The position numbers and the translations under genes were made by a program. From NCBI RefSeq assembly GCF_019443505.1, contig NZ_CP080377.1, positions 2,852,001 to 2,916,000 of the forward strand: 64,000 nt of DNA. The letters are read 5' to 3'. Within the stretch, counting starts at the first letter, position 1. Every line of letters starts with the position of its first letter. The notes below the pieces were generated by a model. That model did not search any database. It saw only the letters and a program-made list of their open reading frames with translations, and was not told where the DNA came from. Of the stretch, positions 9,094-19,972 are shown one piece after another. Source of the stretch: Janthinobacterium sp. PAMC25594 (GTDB lineage Bacteria; Pseudomonadota; Gammaproteobacteria; Burkholderiales; Burkholderiaceae_D).

Positions 9094-10417
9094 GCTGTTC
9101 TCCAATCACTGTATTGTTTCCGGTATTTGCCACCACCACGGGTTCTTCCTCGCCAGGCACCTGCCCGTCGACGGGGTCCCATATCAGGCGCGGGTCGAAC
9201 TGCATCGCCGCCAGCATGGTCAGCACCACCACGGCGCCGAAGGCCAGCGCGCCGGGTCCGGCCGTGATCACGGCCAGCGACTTGAAGCGCACCAGCGCCA
9301 CCGTCAGGGTGACGACAAAGATATCGAGCATGGACCAACGGCCGATGAATTCGACCATGCGGTACAAGATGGTGCGCTGGCGCGGCCGCCAGCGTGAACG
9401 CCGCTGCGCCGTAAACGCCAGCAGCGCCAGCACGCCCAGCTTGAGCATGGGCACGACCACGCTGGCGATGAAAATGATGATGGCCAGGCCTTTCGAGCCG
9501 CTGGTCCAGAACAGCACCACGCCGCTCATGATGGTGTCGTCCTGCGCGCCGAACAGCGACTGCGTCACCATCACGGGCAGCAGGTTGGCGGGAATGTAGA
9601 GGATCATGGCGGCGATCAGCAAGGCCCAGGTGCGGTTGATGCTGTCCGGCTTGCGCACGTGCAAGGCCGTGCCGCAGCGCACGCACGCCAGGTGCTTGCC
9701 TTTACCCAGCGGCGGCGCCACCAGGCCGCAGGCGTGGCAGGGCACGATCTTCGCTCCCGGCGCGAAGGCCTTGTAGCGGATGCCGGGCAACGCCTGCCGG
9801 GTCAGGTCGTCGCCGAGGTTCCACAGGGCCTTGGGATCGAACGAGACGACGATGGCCAGCATCAGGGTCAGCGCGCCAAACGCGAACAGCCCCGGTTGCG
9901 GCAGCACCGTGGCCAGGCTGGTCATCTTGACGACGGTGATCAGGATGCCGATCATCAGCACCTCCGTCATGCCCCATTCGCGCGCCGTCTGCACGGCGCG
10001 CAGCACGCGGTTAAAGCCCGGCACCTTGACGCCGCCGCGCAGGCCCAGCGCCACATATAGCAACGCACCGAGTTCGATGGCGGGAAAGAGGATGGTAAAC
10101 AGGAAGACCATCGTCGCCACGATGTGCATCTGCTCGGACCACAGCACGCGGATGGAGCCGAGCAAGGTGGCGCTGGAAGTGAGACCATTGACGTCGAGTT
10201 CGACGATGGGAAAAAACTGCGCGATCAGGAAGACCAGGGCGGCGCCCAGGGTCAGCGCCACCACCTTGGTCAATTCGGCCGAGGCGCCGCGCGCGTGGGC
10301 GCCGCGATACAGCACCGAGCGGCAACGGATGCAGCGCGCCTTTTCGCGCGGACGCAGCGGACGTTTGCGGTACAGCACGCCGCAGTCATGACAGCTAATC
10401 AGGTCGTATCGGTGCAC
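9086..10417 (-). CDS. pqiA: PqiA, inner-membrane protein with zinc ribbons
   Basis: 443-aa integral membrane protein with two PqiA domains. Each begins with a four-Cys zinc ribbon: CHDCG...CIRC near residues 9-35 and CHACG...CVRCG near residues 225-250, each followed by about four TM helices. It is the first gene of pqiABC and the inner-membrane partner of PqiB. The predicted start is a GTG at 10417 without an obvious Shine-Dalgarno, so the exact N-terminus is uncertain. E. coli homologues respond to paraquat through SoxRS; no such box is recognisable in the 90 bp upstream. Confidence 0.9.
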   Translation of the reverse strand: MHRYDLISCHDCGVLYRKRPLRPREKARCIRCRSVLYRGAHARGASAELTKVVALTLGAALVFLIAQFFPIVELDVNGLTSSATLLGSIRVLWSEQMHIVATMVFLFTILFPAIELGALLYVALGLRGGVKVPGFNRVLRAVQTAREWGMTEVLMIGILITVVKMTSLATVLPQPGLFAFGALTLMLAIVVSFDPKALWNLGDDLTRQALPGIRYKAFAPGAKIVPCHACGLVAPPLGKGKHLACVRCGTALHVRKPDSINRTWALLIAAMILYIPANLLPVMVTQSLFGAQDDTIMSGVVLFWTSGSKGLAIIIFIASVVVPMLKLGVLALLAFTAQRRSRWRPRQRTILYRMVEFIGRWSMLDIFVVTLTVALVRFKSLAVITAGPGALAFGAVVVLTMLAAMQFDPRLIWDPVDGQVPGEEEPVVVANTGNNTVIGEQHV

Positions 10418-10507
10418 AGTTGAAGTTTGCCGGCGCCCGAAGCGCGACTATCCCATGTCAATGCCAGCTATCATATTACAAACCCGGCATTTTCCTGCAC
10501 TACGGCA

Positions 10508-11869
10508 CTATTCTTTTCCACTTCCCCGCAGCAACGCCTCCACGGCGCGGCCGATTTGCAGCACGCGCTCATCATTGCCATGCATGCCGCAGATGCCCAG
10601 CCCCACGGGCAGCTCGCCCTCGGCGTGGCACGGCAGCGACAGCGCGCAGCCATCGAGGAAATTGATCACGCTGGCGTTGCGCAGCGCCAGGCCGTTCGTG
10701 GCAAAGAAGGTGGCGTCATCCGCTTCCAGCGGCGCGAGCTGCGGCGCCAGAATAGCCACGCTGGGCATCAACCAGGCGTCGAACGGCGCCAGGCGCTGTT
10801 TCGCGATGGCGATCAGGCGCGCGCGCGCATCGAGCAAATCAATGTAGTCAGACGCGCCCTGCCGCTGGCCGCGGCGGATGCGCGCCGCCACGCGCTGGTC
10901 GTATTGCGCGCCCTTGTCATCGAGCAGCGCCCGGTGCCAGTGCCAGGCTTCCGCCGCCACCAGGCCGCCGCCGCCATTAATCGTCGGCAGCTCCAGCAAT
11001 TCGGGGAAATCGAACTGTTCCACCAGCGCGCCGGCCGCGCGCAATTTGTCCAGCGCGCGCTCGAAAGCCTGCCGCACCTGTGGCTCGACATTGGCGCCTA
11101 CGTAGTCGGTGGTAAAACCGAAGCGCAAGCCTTTCAGTGCCGGTGCCTGCGCGCCGATGTCATGGCCCGACAACGCTGCGTACAAAATGGCGCAGCAATC
11201 GACGCTGTGCGCGATGGGCCCTGCCGAATCGAGGGAGCGCGACAAGGGCACCGTGCCGGCCAGCGATACGGCGGCTGCCGTCGGCTTGAAACCGGTCAGG
11301 CCGCAAAAGGCGGACGGGATGCGGATCGACCCGCCCGTGTCCGTGCCCAGCGCGCCGGCCGCCATCGTCAAGGCCACCGTGACGGCGCCGCCCGAGGTGG
11401 AGCCGCCCGCCACGCGCGTGCCGTCGTGCGGATTGCGCGGCGTGCCGTAATGGGGATTCAAGCCCAGGCCGGAAAATGCGAATTCGCTCATATTGGTACG
11501 GCCCAGCAGGACGGCGCCGGCCGCGCGCAGGCGTGCCACGGCACCCGCATCGGCATCGGCGGGCGGCGCATCGGCCAGTGCCAGCGAGGCGGCGCTGCTG
11601 ACCTGCCCCCTCACGTCGAACAGGTCCTTGATCGAGATGGGCACGCCGGCCAGGGGCGAGGCAACGATGCCCGCGGCGCGCGCCGCATCGCTGGCCCGCG
11701 CTTCCATCAGCGCATGTTCGCCATCGAGGCTGACATAGGCGAACCCGCCCTGCGCCCGGTGCGCCTCGGCGCGCGCCAGCATCTGCTGTGTCAGTGCCAC
11801 GCTGGTGATGCGGCCGGCGGCCAGATCGGCCGCCAGTTCCCTTATCGTCCTCTTGCCAGTCACATCCAT
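10508..11869 (-). CDS. amidase-signature family amidohydrolase
   Basis: 453-aa amidase-signature enzyme. The Ser-cisSer-Lys triad is visible: K81 in SIKDLFDVRG, the GGSTSGGA motif near residues 155-162, and nucleophile S181 in DTGGSIRIP. Such enzymes hydrolyse diverse amides (aryl amides, ureides, carbamoyl compounds), so the substrate is unknown. GGGGAGG precedes the ATG. It lies 63 bp downstream of the M20 hydrolase on the same strand as puuD, so it may act on a purine or ureide degradation product; that is inference from context only. Confidence 0.82.
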   Translation of the reverse strand: MDVTGKRTIRELAADLAAGRITSVALTQQMLARAEAHRAQGGFAYVSLDGEHALMEARASDAARAAGIVASPLAGVPISIKDLFDVRGQVSSAASLALADAPPADADAGAVARLRAAGAVLLGRTNMSEFAFSGLGLNPHYGTPRNPHDGTRVAGGSTSGGAVTVALTMAAGALGTDTGGSIRIPSAFCGLTGFKPTAAAVSLAGTVPLSRSLDSAGPIAHSVDCCAILYAALSGHDIGAQAPALKGLRFGFTTDYVGANVEPQVRQAFERALDKLRAAGALVEQFDFPELLELPTINGGGGLVAAEAWHWHRALLDDKGAQYDQRVAARIRRGQRQGASDYIDLLDARARLIAIAKQRLAPFDAWLMPSVAILAPQLAPLEADDATFFATNGLALRNASVINFLDGCALSLPCHAEGELPVGLGICGMHGNDERVLQIGRAVEALLRGSGKE

Positions 11870-11932
11870 GCTGCCTCCCCGATTTTCCAGGCATGCATCT
11901 TACCGGATGCCAGCGGCATGGTCGCCGCCCCG

Positions 11933-13165
11933 TCAGACGGCCAGGAAGTCGAGCAGGGTCAGGGCGACGATCTTGCTGGCCTTGCGCAAATCATCGAGCG
12001 CCAGGCGCTCATCGGCCTTCTTCGCGTTCGACTCGGGTACCGTGCGCGGGCCGGCACCATACAGCACGGCGGGGATGCCCCGCTCGCCATACAGGCGCGC
12101 ATCCGCATACAGGGGCGTGCCGACGGCGGGAATCGTCTCGCCAAGGATGGCTTGCGCATTCTTTTGCAGGCTGCCGACCAGCTGCTCGGAACCGGGCAAG
12201 GGCCGCAGCGCGTGCGACAGCAGCAGGCGGCGGATCTCGATGCGAATGCCAGGTTCGCCCCGCACGGCGTCTTCGATCAGCGCGCGCACCTGCGCTTCCA
12301 CCGCCACCGGGTCTTCCTCCGGGATCATGCGCCGATCCATCTTCATGACGACCTTGCCCGGCACCACATTGGTATTCGTGCCACCGTCGATGCGGCCCAC
12401 CAGCATGGTGGGCGAGTCGATGCCGGCCACCTTGGATTTGATCTTTTTCAGCTCCGGCAGCTGGCCATAGATGGCGTTGAGGATCTTGTTGGCCGCCTGC
12501 AGCGCGTCATGGCCCGTCTCTGGCATGGAGCCGTGGCCCGACTTGCCGTGCACGGTGATTTCCAGCTGCAGGCAGGCGTTGTGCGCCGTGACGATGCCAT
12601 AGCTGAAACCGGCGGCGATGACGAAATCGGGCTGCGTCAGATTCTGCTCCAGCAGCCAGCCCGGTCCCAGCAAGCCACCGAATTCCTCGTCGTAGGTAAA
12701 ATGCAGTTCCAGCTGGCCCTTCAAGGGAATACCCAGCGCTTCGAGCGCGCGCGCGGCAAACACATAGGTGGCGAAATCGCCCTTCGAGACGGCCGTCGCG
12801 CGGCCGTAGATATAGCCGCCGTCGATCTGGCCGCCATACGGCGGATACGTCCAGTTGTCGCCGGGCGGCACCACGTCGCCATGCGCATTCAGGGCCACCG
12901 TCGGCCCGCCTGCCGCATACGGGCGGCGCACGATCAGGTTGGTGATGCTCTGCATGCCATAGGCCTCGACCTGGTCCGCTGGCACCGCGTGCTTTTCGGC
13001 GTTCCAGCCATACGCCTGCAGCAGCTGCGCCACCAGCTCCGCATGGGGCGCGTTATTGCCGGGCGGCGTATCCGTCGGCTGCTGCACCACCTGCTGTAAA
13101 AAGGCGACTTCTTCGTCGAAGTGCGCGTCGATCCAGGCCGTGATTTTTTCCGCGTGGGTAGTCAT
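11933..13165 (-). CDS. M20-family metallohydrolase (ArgE/DapE-like)
   Basis: 410-aa di-zinc amidohydrolase of the M20 family. Metal and catalytic motifs are seen in order: VALNAHGDVVP (about residue 91), the GRATAVSKGD loop, HFTYDEEFGG (catalytic Glu pair) and the dimerisation domain with HGKSGHGSMPE; the final ligand His region is in the C-terminal part. The ATG overlaps the puuD stop (ATGA), so it is co-translated with urate hydroxylase. Context suggests hydrolysis of a ureide, carbamoyl amino acid or similar product of urate breakdown, but deacylase or peptidase activity is equally compatible with the fold. Confidence 0.8.
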   Translation of the reverse strand: MTTHAEKITAWIDAHFDEEVAFLQQVVQQPTDTPPGNNAPHAELVAQLLQAYGWNAEKHAVPADQVEAYGMQSITNLIVRRPYAAGGPTVALNAHGDVVPPGDNWTYPPYGGQIDGGYIYGRATAVSKGDFATYVFAARALEALGIPLKGQLELHFTYDEEFGGLLGPGWLLEQNLTQPDFVIAAGFSYGIVTAHNACLQLEITVHGKSGHGSMPETGHDALQAANKILNAIYGQLPELKKIKSKVAGIDSPTMLVGRIDGGTNTNVVPGKVVMKMDRRMIPEEDPVAVEAQVRALIEDAVRGEPGIRIEIRRLLLSHALRPLPGSEQLVGSLQKNAQAILGETIPAVGTPLYADARLYGERGIPAVLYGAGPRTVPESNAKKADERLALDDLRKASKIVALTLLDFLAV

Positions 13166-14388
13166 TTTTCTCCTTGCATGGTCTGTTGCAGCCAGGCGCC
13201 CAATTCGCTGCGCTCGGCCTCCGTCATATTGGTCAGGTTCCCGATCGGCATGGCTTTCAGCTCGATGGCCTGCTTGTAGATTTGCGCCGCGTGCTGGCGG
13301 ATTTCCATTTCATTATCCAGCATCATGCCGGCCGGCGCCGTGGCGAAACCCGCTTGCGTGGGCTGGGCCGAATGGCAGGTGGCGCAGCGCTGGGCGATGA
13401 TGGCATGCACGGCCACGAACTGGGCGGCGGGGTCCGCCACGGGCGCGGCCGCCACGGGCGCTTTCGGCGCGATGGCGATAGCTACGGCCAGCAGCAGGGC
13501 CACGCCGATGGCCGGATAGCGCCACTCGACTCTGCCCTTGTGGCGCAGGTTGAAAAAGTGGCGGATGAAGACGCCGGCCGCCATGATCAGCGCCAGCACC
13601 AGCCACGCGTGATCGTTGCGGTAAGTCATCGCGTAGTGGTTGCTGATCATGATGAATAGCACCGGCAACGTAAAATAATTATTATGCACGCTGCGCTGCT
13701 TGGCCTTCAGGCCGTGCCTGGGATCGGGCAGCTTGCCGGCGGCCATGGCTTCGACCATCTTGCGCTGGCCGGGAATGATCAGCATCAGTACATTGGCCAC
13801 CATGATGGTGCCGATCATGGCGCCCACGTGGATGTAGGCGGCGCGCCCGCTGAGCAAATGCGTGAGCACGTACGCGGCGCCGACGATCAGCGCAAACACC
13901 GTCACGCCGAACCACAGTTCATATTGCGCCAGCTTCGAGCGGCACAGCAGGTCGTACACGGTCCAGCCAATGACGAGGGTGGCGATGCCGATGCCGACGG
14001 CCTGCCCGCTGGAGATATCGGCCACGGCCTTGTCGATCATCATGGCCTGCGCATTGAAATAATAGGCAATCGTCAGCAGCGCAAAGCCGGACAACCAGGT
14101 GGAATACGCCTCCCACTTGAACCAGTGCAGCTCCTTCGGCAGTTCGGCGGGCGCCACCAGATATTTTTGCGGGTTATAGAAACCGCCCCCATGCACGGCC
14201 CACAATTCTCCCGAGACGCCCTTCTTCGCCAGCTCGGAGCCGGGCGCGGGCGGACGGATCGAGTTGTCAAGCCACACGAAATAAAAGGAAGCGCCGATCC
14301 AGGCGATGCCCGTGATGACGTGCAGCCAGCGGACGATCAGGTTCAGCCACTCAAGGCCGTACGGAATCAGGTAGGCAAATACGTCCAT
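13162..14388 (-). CDS. puuD: urate hydroxylase PuuD with C-terminal cytochrome c
   Basis: 408-aa membrane urate hydroxylase that oxidises urate to 5-hydroxyisourate. The N-terminal 300 residues carry about eight TM helices (start VRWLHVITGIAWIGASFYFVW; later segments around FALLTIAYYF, VIGWTVYDLL, VFALIVGAAYVL). After residue about 320 comes a cytochrome c domain with heme motif CATCH and a distal AMPIGNLTNMTEAER methionine loop, as in characterised PuuD. AGAGG precedes the ATG. First gene of a leftward operon with the M20 hydrolase and perhaps the amidase; divergent from a LysR regulator. Confidence 0.93.
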   Translation of the reverse strand: MDVFAYLIPYGLEWLNLIVRWLHVITGIAWIGASFYFVWLDNSIRPPAPGSELAKKGVSGELWAVHGGGFYNPQKYLVAPAELPKELHWFKWEAYSTWLSGFALLTIAYYFNAQAMMIDKAVADISSGQAVGIGIATLVIGWTVYDLLCRSKLAQYELWFGVTVFALIVGAAYVLTHLLSGRAAYIHVGAMIGTIMVANVLMLIIPGQRKMVEAMAAGKLPDPRHGLKAKQRSVHNNYFTLPVLFIMISNHYAMTYRNDHAWLVLALIMAAGVFIRHFFNLRHKGRVEWRYPAIGVALLLAVAIAIAPKAPVAAAPVADPAAQFVAVHAIIAQRCATCHSAQPTQAGFATAPAGMMLDNEMEIRQHAAQIYKQAIELKAMPIGNLTNMTEAERSELGAWLQQTMQGEK

Positions 14389-14473
14389 AAATTTCCTCTA
14401 GTCAGACCGAACCCATATTCGTGCCAATCTACACAAGATAAACGGATTTACCGCCCTTCACATGAAAAATATC

Positions 14474-14502
14474 GTATATTTGACATATTCAAATCGATAT
14501 AC
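14474..14502. promoter_or_regulatory. candidate LysR operator between puuD and the 14520 regulator
   Basis: An inverted repeat with arms GTATAT (14474-14479) and ATATAC (14497-14502) separated by 17 bp lies in an AT-rich island of the 131-bp divergent gap. It also contains a TTGACA hexamer at 14480-14485. Position and dyad symmetry fit a LysR-type site controlling puuD and the regulator itself. No binding data are implied. Confidence 0.45.
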
Positions 14503-14519
14503 AACAGAGCCGCCGCCCC

Positions 14520-15458
14520 ATGTCCAGCCTGCCGCAACACCTCGACCTGCACCTGATCCGCATCCTCTACCTGCTGCTGGTGGAAAAGAATGTCTCGCGC
14601 GTGGCGCTCAAACTCAACCAGCCGCAGCCGTCGATCTCCGCCTCCTTGCGCAAGCTGCGCGAACTGACGGGCGACCCGCTGCTGGTGCGCGGCGCGCGCG
14701 GCATGGTGCCCACGCAGCATGGCGAAAGCCTGCTCAATCCGGCCAAGCGCATCCTCGACCAGACGGAAAGCCTGTTTATCAAGAAGACGCCGTTCGTGGC
14801 GCAGGAAGAGGCGCGCACCTTCCATATCGCCGCGCCCGACTACCTGGACAGCCAGTTCCTGCCCAATGTGGTGGCCCTGCTGCGCCGCGGTTCGCCGAAA
14901 AGCCGCGTCGTGCTGCACAGCCTGGGACCGGGCATCGATCATATCCGCCAATTGTCCGATGGAGGGCTGGATCTGGTCATCGCCAACTGGGACGAGCCGC
15001 CCGCCCACCTGCACATCTCGAAGCTGTTCGAAGATCCCATCGTCTGCGCCATGCATGCGGAAAACGCTTATGCGCGGCGCACGGCCAGCGACGCCATGAC
15101 CCTCGACGACTATCTGAGCCTGCCGCACGTGGCGCCGTCGCAGATGATGCCGGGCTATCACGGCGTGATCGACTCCTTCCTCGAACGGCAAAACCTGCAG
15201 CGCAACGTGGTGGTGGAATCGGCGTATTTCGGCCTGATCCCCTACATGCTGACGCAGACGGATCTGGTACTCACCACGGGCCGCCAGTTCATGCGCTTCT
15301 ATGAAAAGACCCTGCCGCTGAAAACGTATACCGTGCCATTGAAATTCCCGCCGATGCGCTTTTACCAGTTGTGGCACCAGCGCGTGCACCAGGCGCCCGA
15401 GCACAAATGGCTGCGCGACCAGGTCAGCGCGGCGGCCAAGGCGCTGGTGCAGCGATAG
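14520..15458 (+). CDS. LysR-family regulator, probably of urate catabolism
   Basis: 312-aa LysR-type regulator. The HTH is in residues about 8-66 (LHLIRILYLLLVEKNVSRVA, LNQPQPSISASLRKLREL), a NodD/LeuO-like variant rather than the usual LRYF start, followed by the ligand-binding domain. It is divergent from puuD and directly upstream of the UraD-AllC fusion, so urate or a downstream ureide is a plausible effector. An AT-rich dyad lies in the shared gap. Shine-Dalgarno is weak. Confidence 0.83.
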   Translation: MSSLPQHLDLHLIRILYLLLVEKNVSRVALKLNQPQPSISASLRKLRELTGDPLLVRGARGMVPTQHGESLLNPAKRILDQTESLFIKKTPFVAQEEARTFHIAAPDYLDSQFLPNVVALLRRGSPKSRVVLHSLGPGIDHIRQLSDGGLDLVIANWDEPPAHLHISKLFEDPIVCAMHAENAYARRTASDAMTLDDYLSLPHVAPSQMMPGYHGVIDSFLERQNLQRNVVVESAYFGLIPYMLTQTDLVLTTGRQFMRFYEKTLPLKTYTVPLKFPPMRFYQLWHQRVHQAPEHKWLRDQVSAAAKALVQR

Positions 15459-15531
15459 CCGCTATCAGCACGCGCATATAATGAACGCAGGAACAGGGCG
15501 CTATCATCACCGCTTGCATGATCGGAAAACC

Positions 15532-17286
15532 ATGACCACCCTTTCAGACCTGAACGCCGGCAGCCAGGCCGATTTTATCGCGCAGCTGCATGGCATCTAC
15601 GAACATTCGCCCTGGATCGCCCAGCGCGCAGCCGCCGCGCGGCCGTTTGCCAGCCTGACGGCGCTCAAGACGGAATTGCAGCGCGTGCTGGCCCTGGCCT
15701 CGCCCGAAGAACAGCTGGGACTCATCCGCGCCCACCCCGAACTGGCCGGCAAGGCCGCCGTCGCGGGACAGCTGACGGTCGAGTCGACGCGCGAACAGGC
15801 CAAGTCCGGCCTGAATCTGTGCAGCGCCGACGAATTTGCCACCCTGCAGCGCCTCAACAGCGAATACAACACCAAGTTCGGCTTTCCCTTCATCCTGGCC
15901 GTCAAGGGCCCGACGGGCGAAGGCCTCACGCGCCAGGACATCATCGCCACCTTTTCCCGGCGCCTGAAGAACCGGCGCGCCGATGAACTGGCCGAATCGC
16001 TGCGGCAGATCAAGCGCATCGCCGAGCTGCGCCTGAACGACCTGTTCGACGTGCGCCTGGACTTCGGTCCGGCCATCATGCAGCACGCTGAAACCTTGGC
16101 CGGCTGGAGCGACAGCGATTACAACCTGACCTGCGCCTACCTGACGCCGGCGCACCGGAAAACGGCCGCGCAGCTGGCCGACTGGATGCGGGAGGCGGGC
16201 ATGCAGGTGCAGATCGACGCCGTCGGCAATGTGGTCGGCCGCTATCTGTCCGACGCGCCCGGCGCAAAGACGCTGATGACGGGCTCGCACTACGACACGG
16301 TGCGCAACGGCGGCAAATACGATGGCCGGCTGGGTATCGTGCTGCCGATCGCCGTCGTGCGCCACCTGCACGAACGGGGCGAAAAGCTGCCCTTCCACCT
16401 CGAGATCGTCGGCTTCGCCGAAGAGGAAGGCGTGCGCTTCAAGAGCACGTTTTTGGGCAGCACGGCCGTCACGGGCAAGTTCGACTTGTCGCTATTGGAA
16501 CAATGCGACACGGATGGCGTGAGCATGCGCGACGCGTTGGCCGCCGCCGGCCACGAGGCGAGCGCCATCGGCGCCATCGCGCGTGACCCTGCCGATTTGC
16601 TCGGCTATGTGGAAGTGCATATCGAACAGGGCCCCGTGCTGCTGGAGCGCGACCTGCCGCTGGGAATCGTCACGGCGATTGCCGGCAGCTCGCGCTACCT
16701 GGTCAATCTTGGCGGCGTGGCCAGCCACGCGGGCACCACGCCCATGCACATGCGCAAGGACGCGGCCAGCGCGGCGGCCGAAATCATCCTGCTGGTGGAA
16801 CGGCGCTGCAGCCAGGGCGAAGCGCTGGTGGGCACCGTCGGCCAGCTGCAGGTACCCAACGGCTCCGTCAACGTGATAGCCGGCGCCTGCACCCTGTCGG
16901 TCGATATCCGCGCGGCCAGCGACGCGGTACGCCAGGCGGCCGTCGACGACATCCTCGATGGCATCGCCGCCATCTGCGCGCGGCGCCAGATCGACTACCA
17001 GCTGGAACTGCTGCTGTCGGCGCGTGCTGCGCCGTGCGCGCCATGGCTGATGGCGCAACTGGCACAAGCCGTGGAATCGGTCGGCATCGAACCATACGCG
17101 CTGCTGTCGGGCGCCGGCCACGACGCCATGGCCATGGCCGCCATCACCGACGTGGCCATGCTGTTTACGCGCTGCGGCAATGGCGGCATCAGCCACAACC
17201 CGCTGGAAACCATGACGGCCGACGACGCCGACATCGCGGCGCGCGCGCTGCTGGCCTTTTTACGCAACTTCCAGCCCAAGCCCTGA
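15532..17286 (+). CDS. bifunctional OHCU decarboxylase / allantoate amidohydrolase
   Basis: 584-aa fusion. Residues 1-172 are 2-oxo-4-hydroxy-4-carboxy-5-ureidoimidazoline decarboxylase (UraD): catalytic H68-P-E in LIRAHPELAGKAA and the SEYNTKFGFPFILAVKG signature near 110-126. Residues about 176-584 are an M20 allantoate amidohydrolase: TGSHYDTVRNGGKYDG near 250-265, FAEEEGVRF, HIEQGPVLL, and SGAGHDAMAM for metal and catalytic sites. It therefore joins two non-consecutive urate-pathway steps, the allantoinase step lying between them. Start chosen at ATG 15532 with GGAA upstream; an in-frame ATG at 15481 would add 17 atypical residues. Confidence 0.9.
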   Translation: MTTLSDLNAGSQADFIAQLHGIYEHSPWIAQRAAAARPFASLTALKTELQRVLALASPEEQLGLIRAHPELAGKAAVAGQLTVESTREQAKSGLNLCSADEFATLQRLNSEYNTKFGFPFILAVKGPTGEGLTRQDIIATFSRRLKNRRADELAESLRQIKRIAELRLNDLFDVRLDFGPAIMQHAETLAGWSDSDYNLTCAYLTPAHRKTAAQLADWMREAGMQVQIDAVGNVVGRYLSDAPGAKTLMTGSHYDTVRNGGKYDGRLGIVLPIAVVRHLHERGEKLPFHLEIVGFAEEEGVRFKSTFLGSTAVTGKFDLSLLEQCDTDGVSMRDALAAAGHEASAIGAIARDPADLLGYVEVHIEQGPVLLERDLPLGIVTAIAGSSRYLVNLGGVASHAGTTPMHMRKDAASAAAEIILLVERRCSQGEALVGTVGQLQVPNGSVNVIAGACTLSVDIRAASDAVRQAAVDDILDGIAAICARRQIDYQLELLLSARAAPCAPWLMAQLAQAVESVGIEPYALLSGAGHDAMAMAAITDVAMLFTRCGNGGISHNPLETMTADDADIAARALLAFLRNFQPKP

Positions 17287-17308
17287 GTGGGGGACGTGGG
17301 CCGGCAAC

Positions 17309-18544
17309 CTACACAGCCACGGCCCGCTCCAGCATCGCATGCAGCAGCACGTTGCAGCCCGCTTCCAGGTGCTCGGGCTTGGCGTCTTCGATTTCATTGT
17401 GGCTGATGCCATCCTTGCAGGGCACGAAGATCATGCCGGCCGGCGCCAGTCGGGCCGCGTAGATGGCGTCGTGGCCGGCGCCGGAGACCACGTCCATCAC
17501 GGAATAACCCAGTTTTTCAGTCGCATTGCGCACGGCGCCCACGCAGTCTGGGTGGAACGGGCATGGCGGGTAATAGGAAACACGCTCCAGTGAAATGCCC
17601 AGGCCCGTCGTCTCGCGCGTGGCGTCGATGAAGGCCGTGATTTCGCCGTGCATGGTGTTGAGCAGTTCGTCGTTCACATTGCGCAGGTCGATGCTGAATG
17701 TGACTTCGCCGGGAATCACGTTGCGGCTGTTCGGGAACACCTGCACCATGCCCACCGTGCCACGCCCGTAAGGCGGGTAGCGGTTGGCGATGGCGACAAC
17801 TTCCTGCATGATGGTCGTGGCCACCTGCAGCGCATCCTTGCGCAAGCCCATGGGCGTAGGACCGGCGTGCGCCTCCATGCCCGTCACCACGCAGTCGTAC
17901 CAGGACAGCCCCATCACGGCAGGCACCACGCCGATGACTTTATCGGCGTCTTCCAGCACAGGGCCCTGCTCGATATGCGTTTCGAAATAGGCGCCGATGG
18001 GATGGTCGCCCGGCACCTGGTCTCCACGATAGCCGATGCGCGCCAGCTCCTCGCCCACCGTTTTGCCTTCCGTGTCTTTCGCCGCATACGCGGTTTCGAG
18101 CGAAAAAGCGCCGCAAAATACGCCGGAACCCATCATCACGGGCACAAAGCGCGAGCCTTCCTCGTTGGTCCAGAACGCCACCTCGATGGGCGATCGCGTC
18201 TTGATATTGAGGTCGTTCAGGGTACGCACCACTTCCAGCCCCGCCAGCACGCCGTAATTGCCATCAAACTTGCCGCCCGTGGGCTGGGTGTCGATGTGGC
18301 TGCCCGTCATCACGGGCGGCAAGGTATTGTCGGTGCCGTCGCGGCGCATGAAGACATTGCCGATCTGGTCGATGGTAATGCTCATGCCGGCTTCACGGCC
18401 CCAGCGCACCACCAGGTCGCGCCCCTGCTTGTCGAGGTCCGTCAGGGCCAGGCGCTTGACGCCGCCCTTCACTGTCGCGCCGATCTGCGCCAGTTCCATC
18501 AGGGCTGCCCACAGCCGTTCGCCATTGATGCGTAGATCATTCAT
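17309..18544 (-). CDS. beta-ureidopropionase / N-carbamoylase (M20)
   Basis: 411-aa Zn-dependent hydrolase of the hydantoinase/carbamoylase branch of M20. Motifs: TGSHIDTQPTGGKFDG (about residue 79), FWTNEEGSRF (catalytic Glu), FETHIEQGPVLED, and SGAGHDA. In this operon it should cleave N-carbamoyl-beta-alanine (or the 2-methyl form) to beta-alanine, CO2 and ammonia, the last step of reductive pyrimidine breakdown. Start ATG with AGGAG upstream; 15 nt from the dihydropyrimidinase gene. By sequence alone, allantoate amidohydrolase is the main alternative; neighbours favour pyrimidines. Confidence 0.85.
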   Translation of the reverse strand: MNDLRINGERLWAALMELAQIGATVKGGVKRLALTDLDKQGRDLVVRWGREAGMSITIDQIGNVFMRRDGTDNTLPPVMTGSHIDTQPTGGKFDGNYGVLAGLEVVRTLNDLNIKTRSPIEVAFWTNEEGSRFVPVMMGSGVFCGAFSLETAYAAKDTEGKTVGEELARIGYRGDQVPGDHPIGAYFETHIEQGPVLEDADKVIGVVPAVMGLSWYDCVVTGMEAHAGPTPMGLRKDALQVATTIMQEVVAIANRYPPYGRGTVGMVQVFPNSRNVIPGEVTFSIDLRNVNDELLNTMHGEITAFIDATRETTGLGISLERVSYYPPCPFHPDCVGAVRNATEKLGYSVMDVVSGAGHDAIYAARLAPAGMIFVPCKDGISHNEIEDAKPEHLEAGCNVLLHAMLERAVAV

Positions 18545-18559
18545 TATTGTCTCCTGACT

Positions 18560-19972
<1,413 letters not shown>

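Noticed and set aside
10427..13099. A plus-strand frame of about 890 codons opposite the amidase and M20 genes
   Set aside because: Antisense shadow; both minus-strand genes show intact catalytic motifs.
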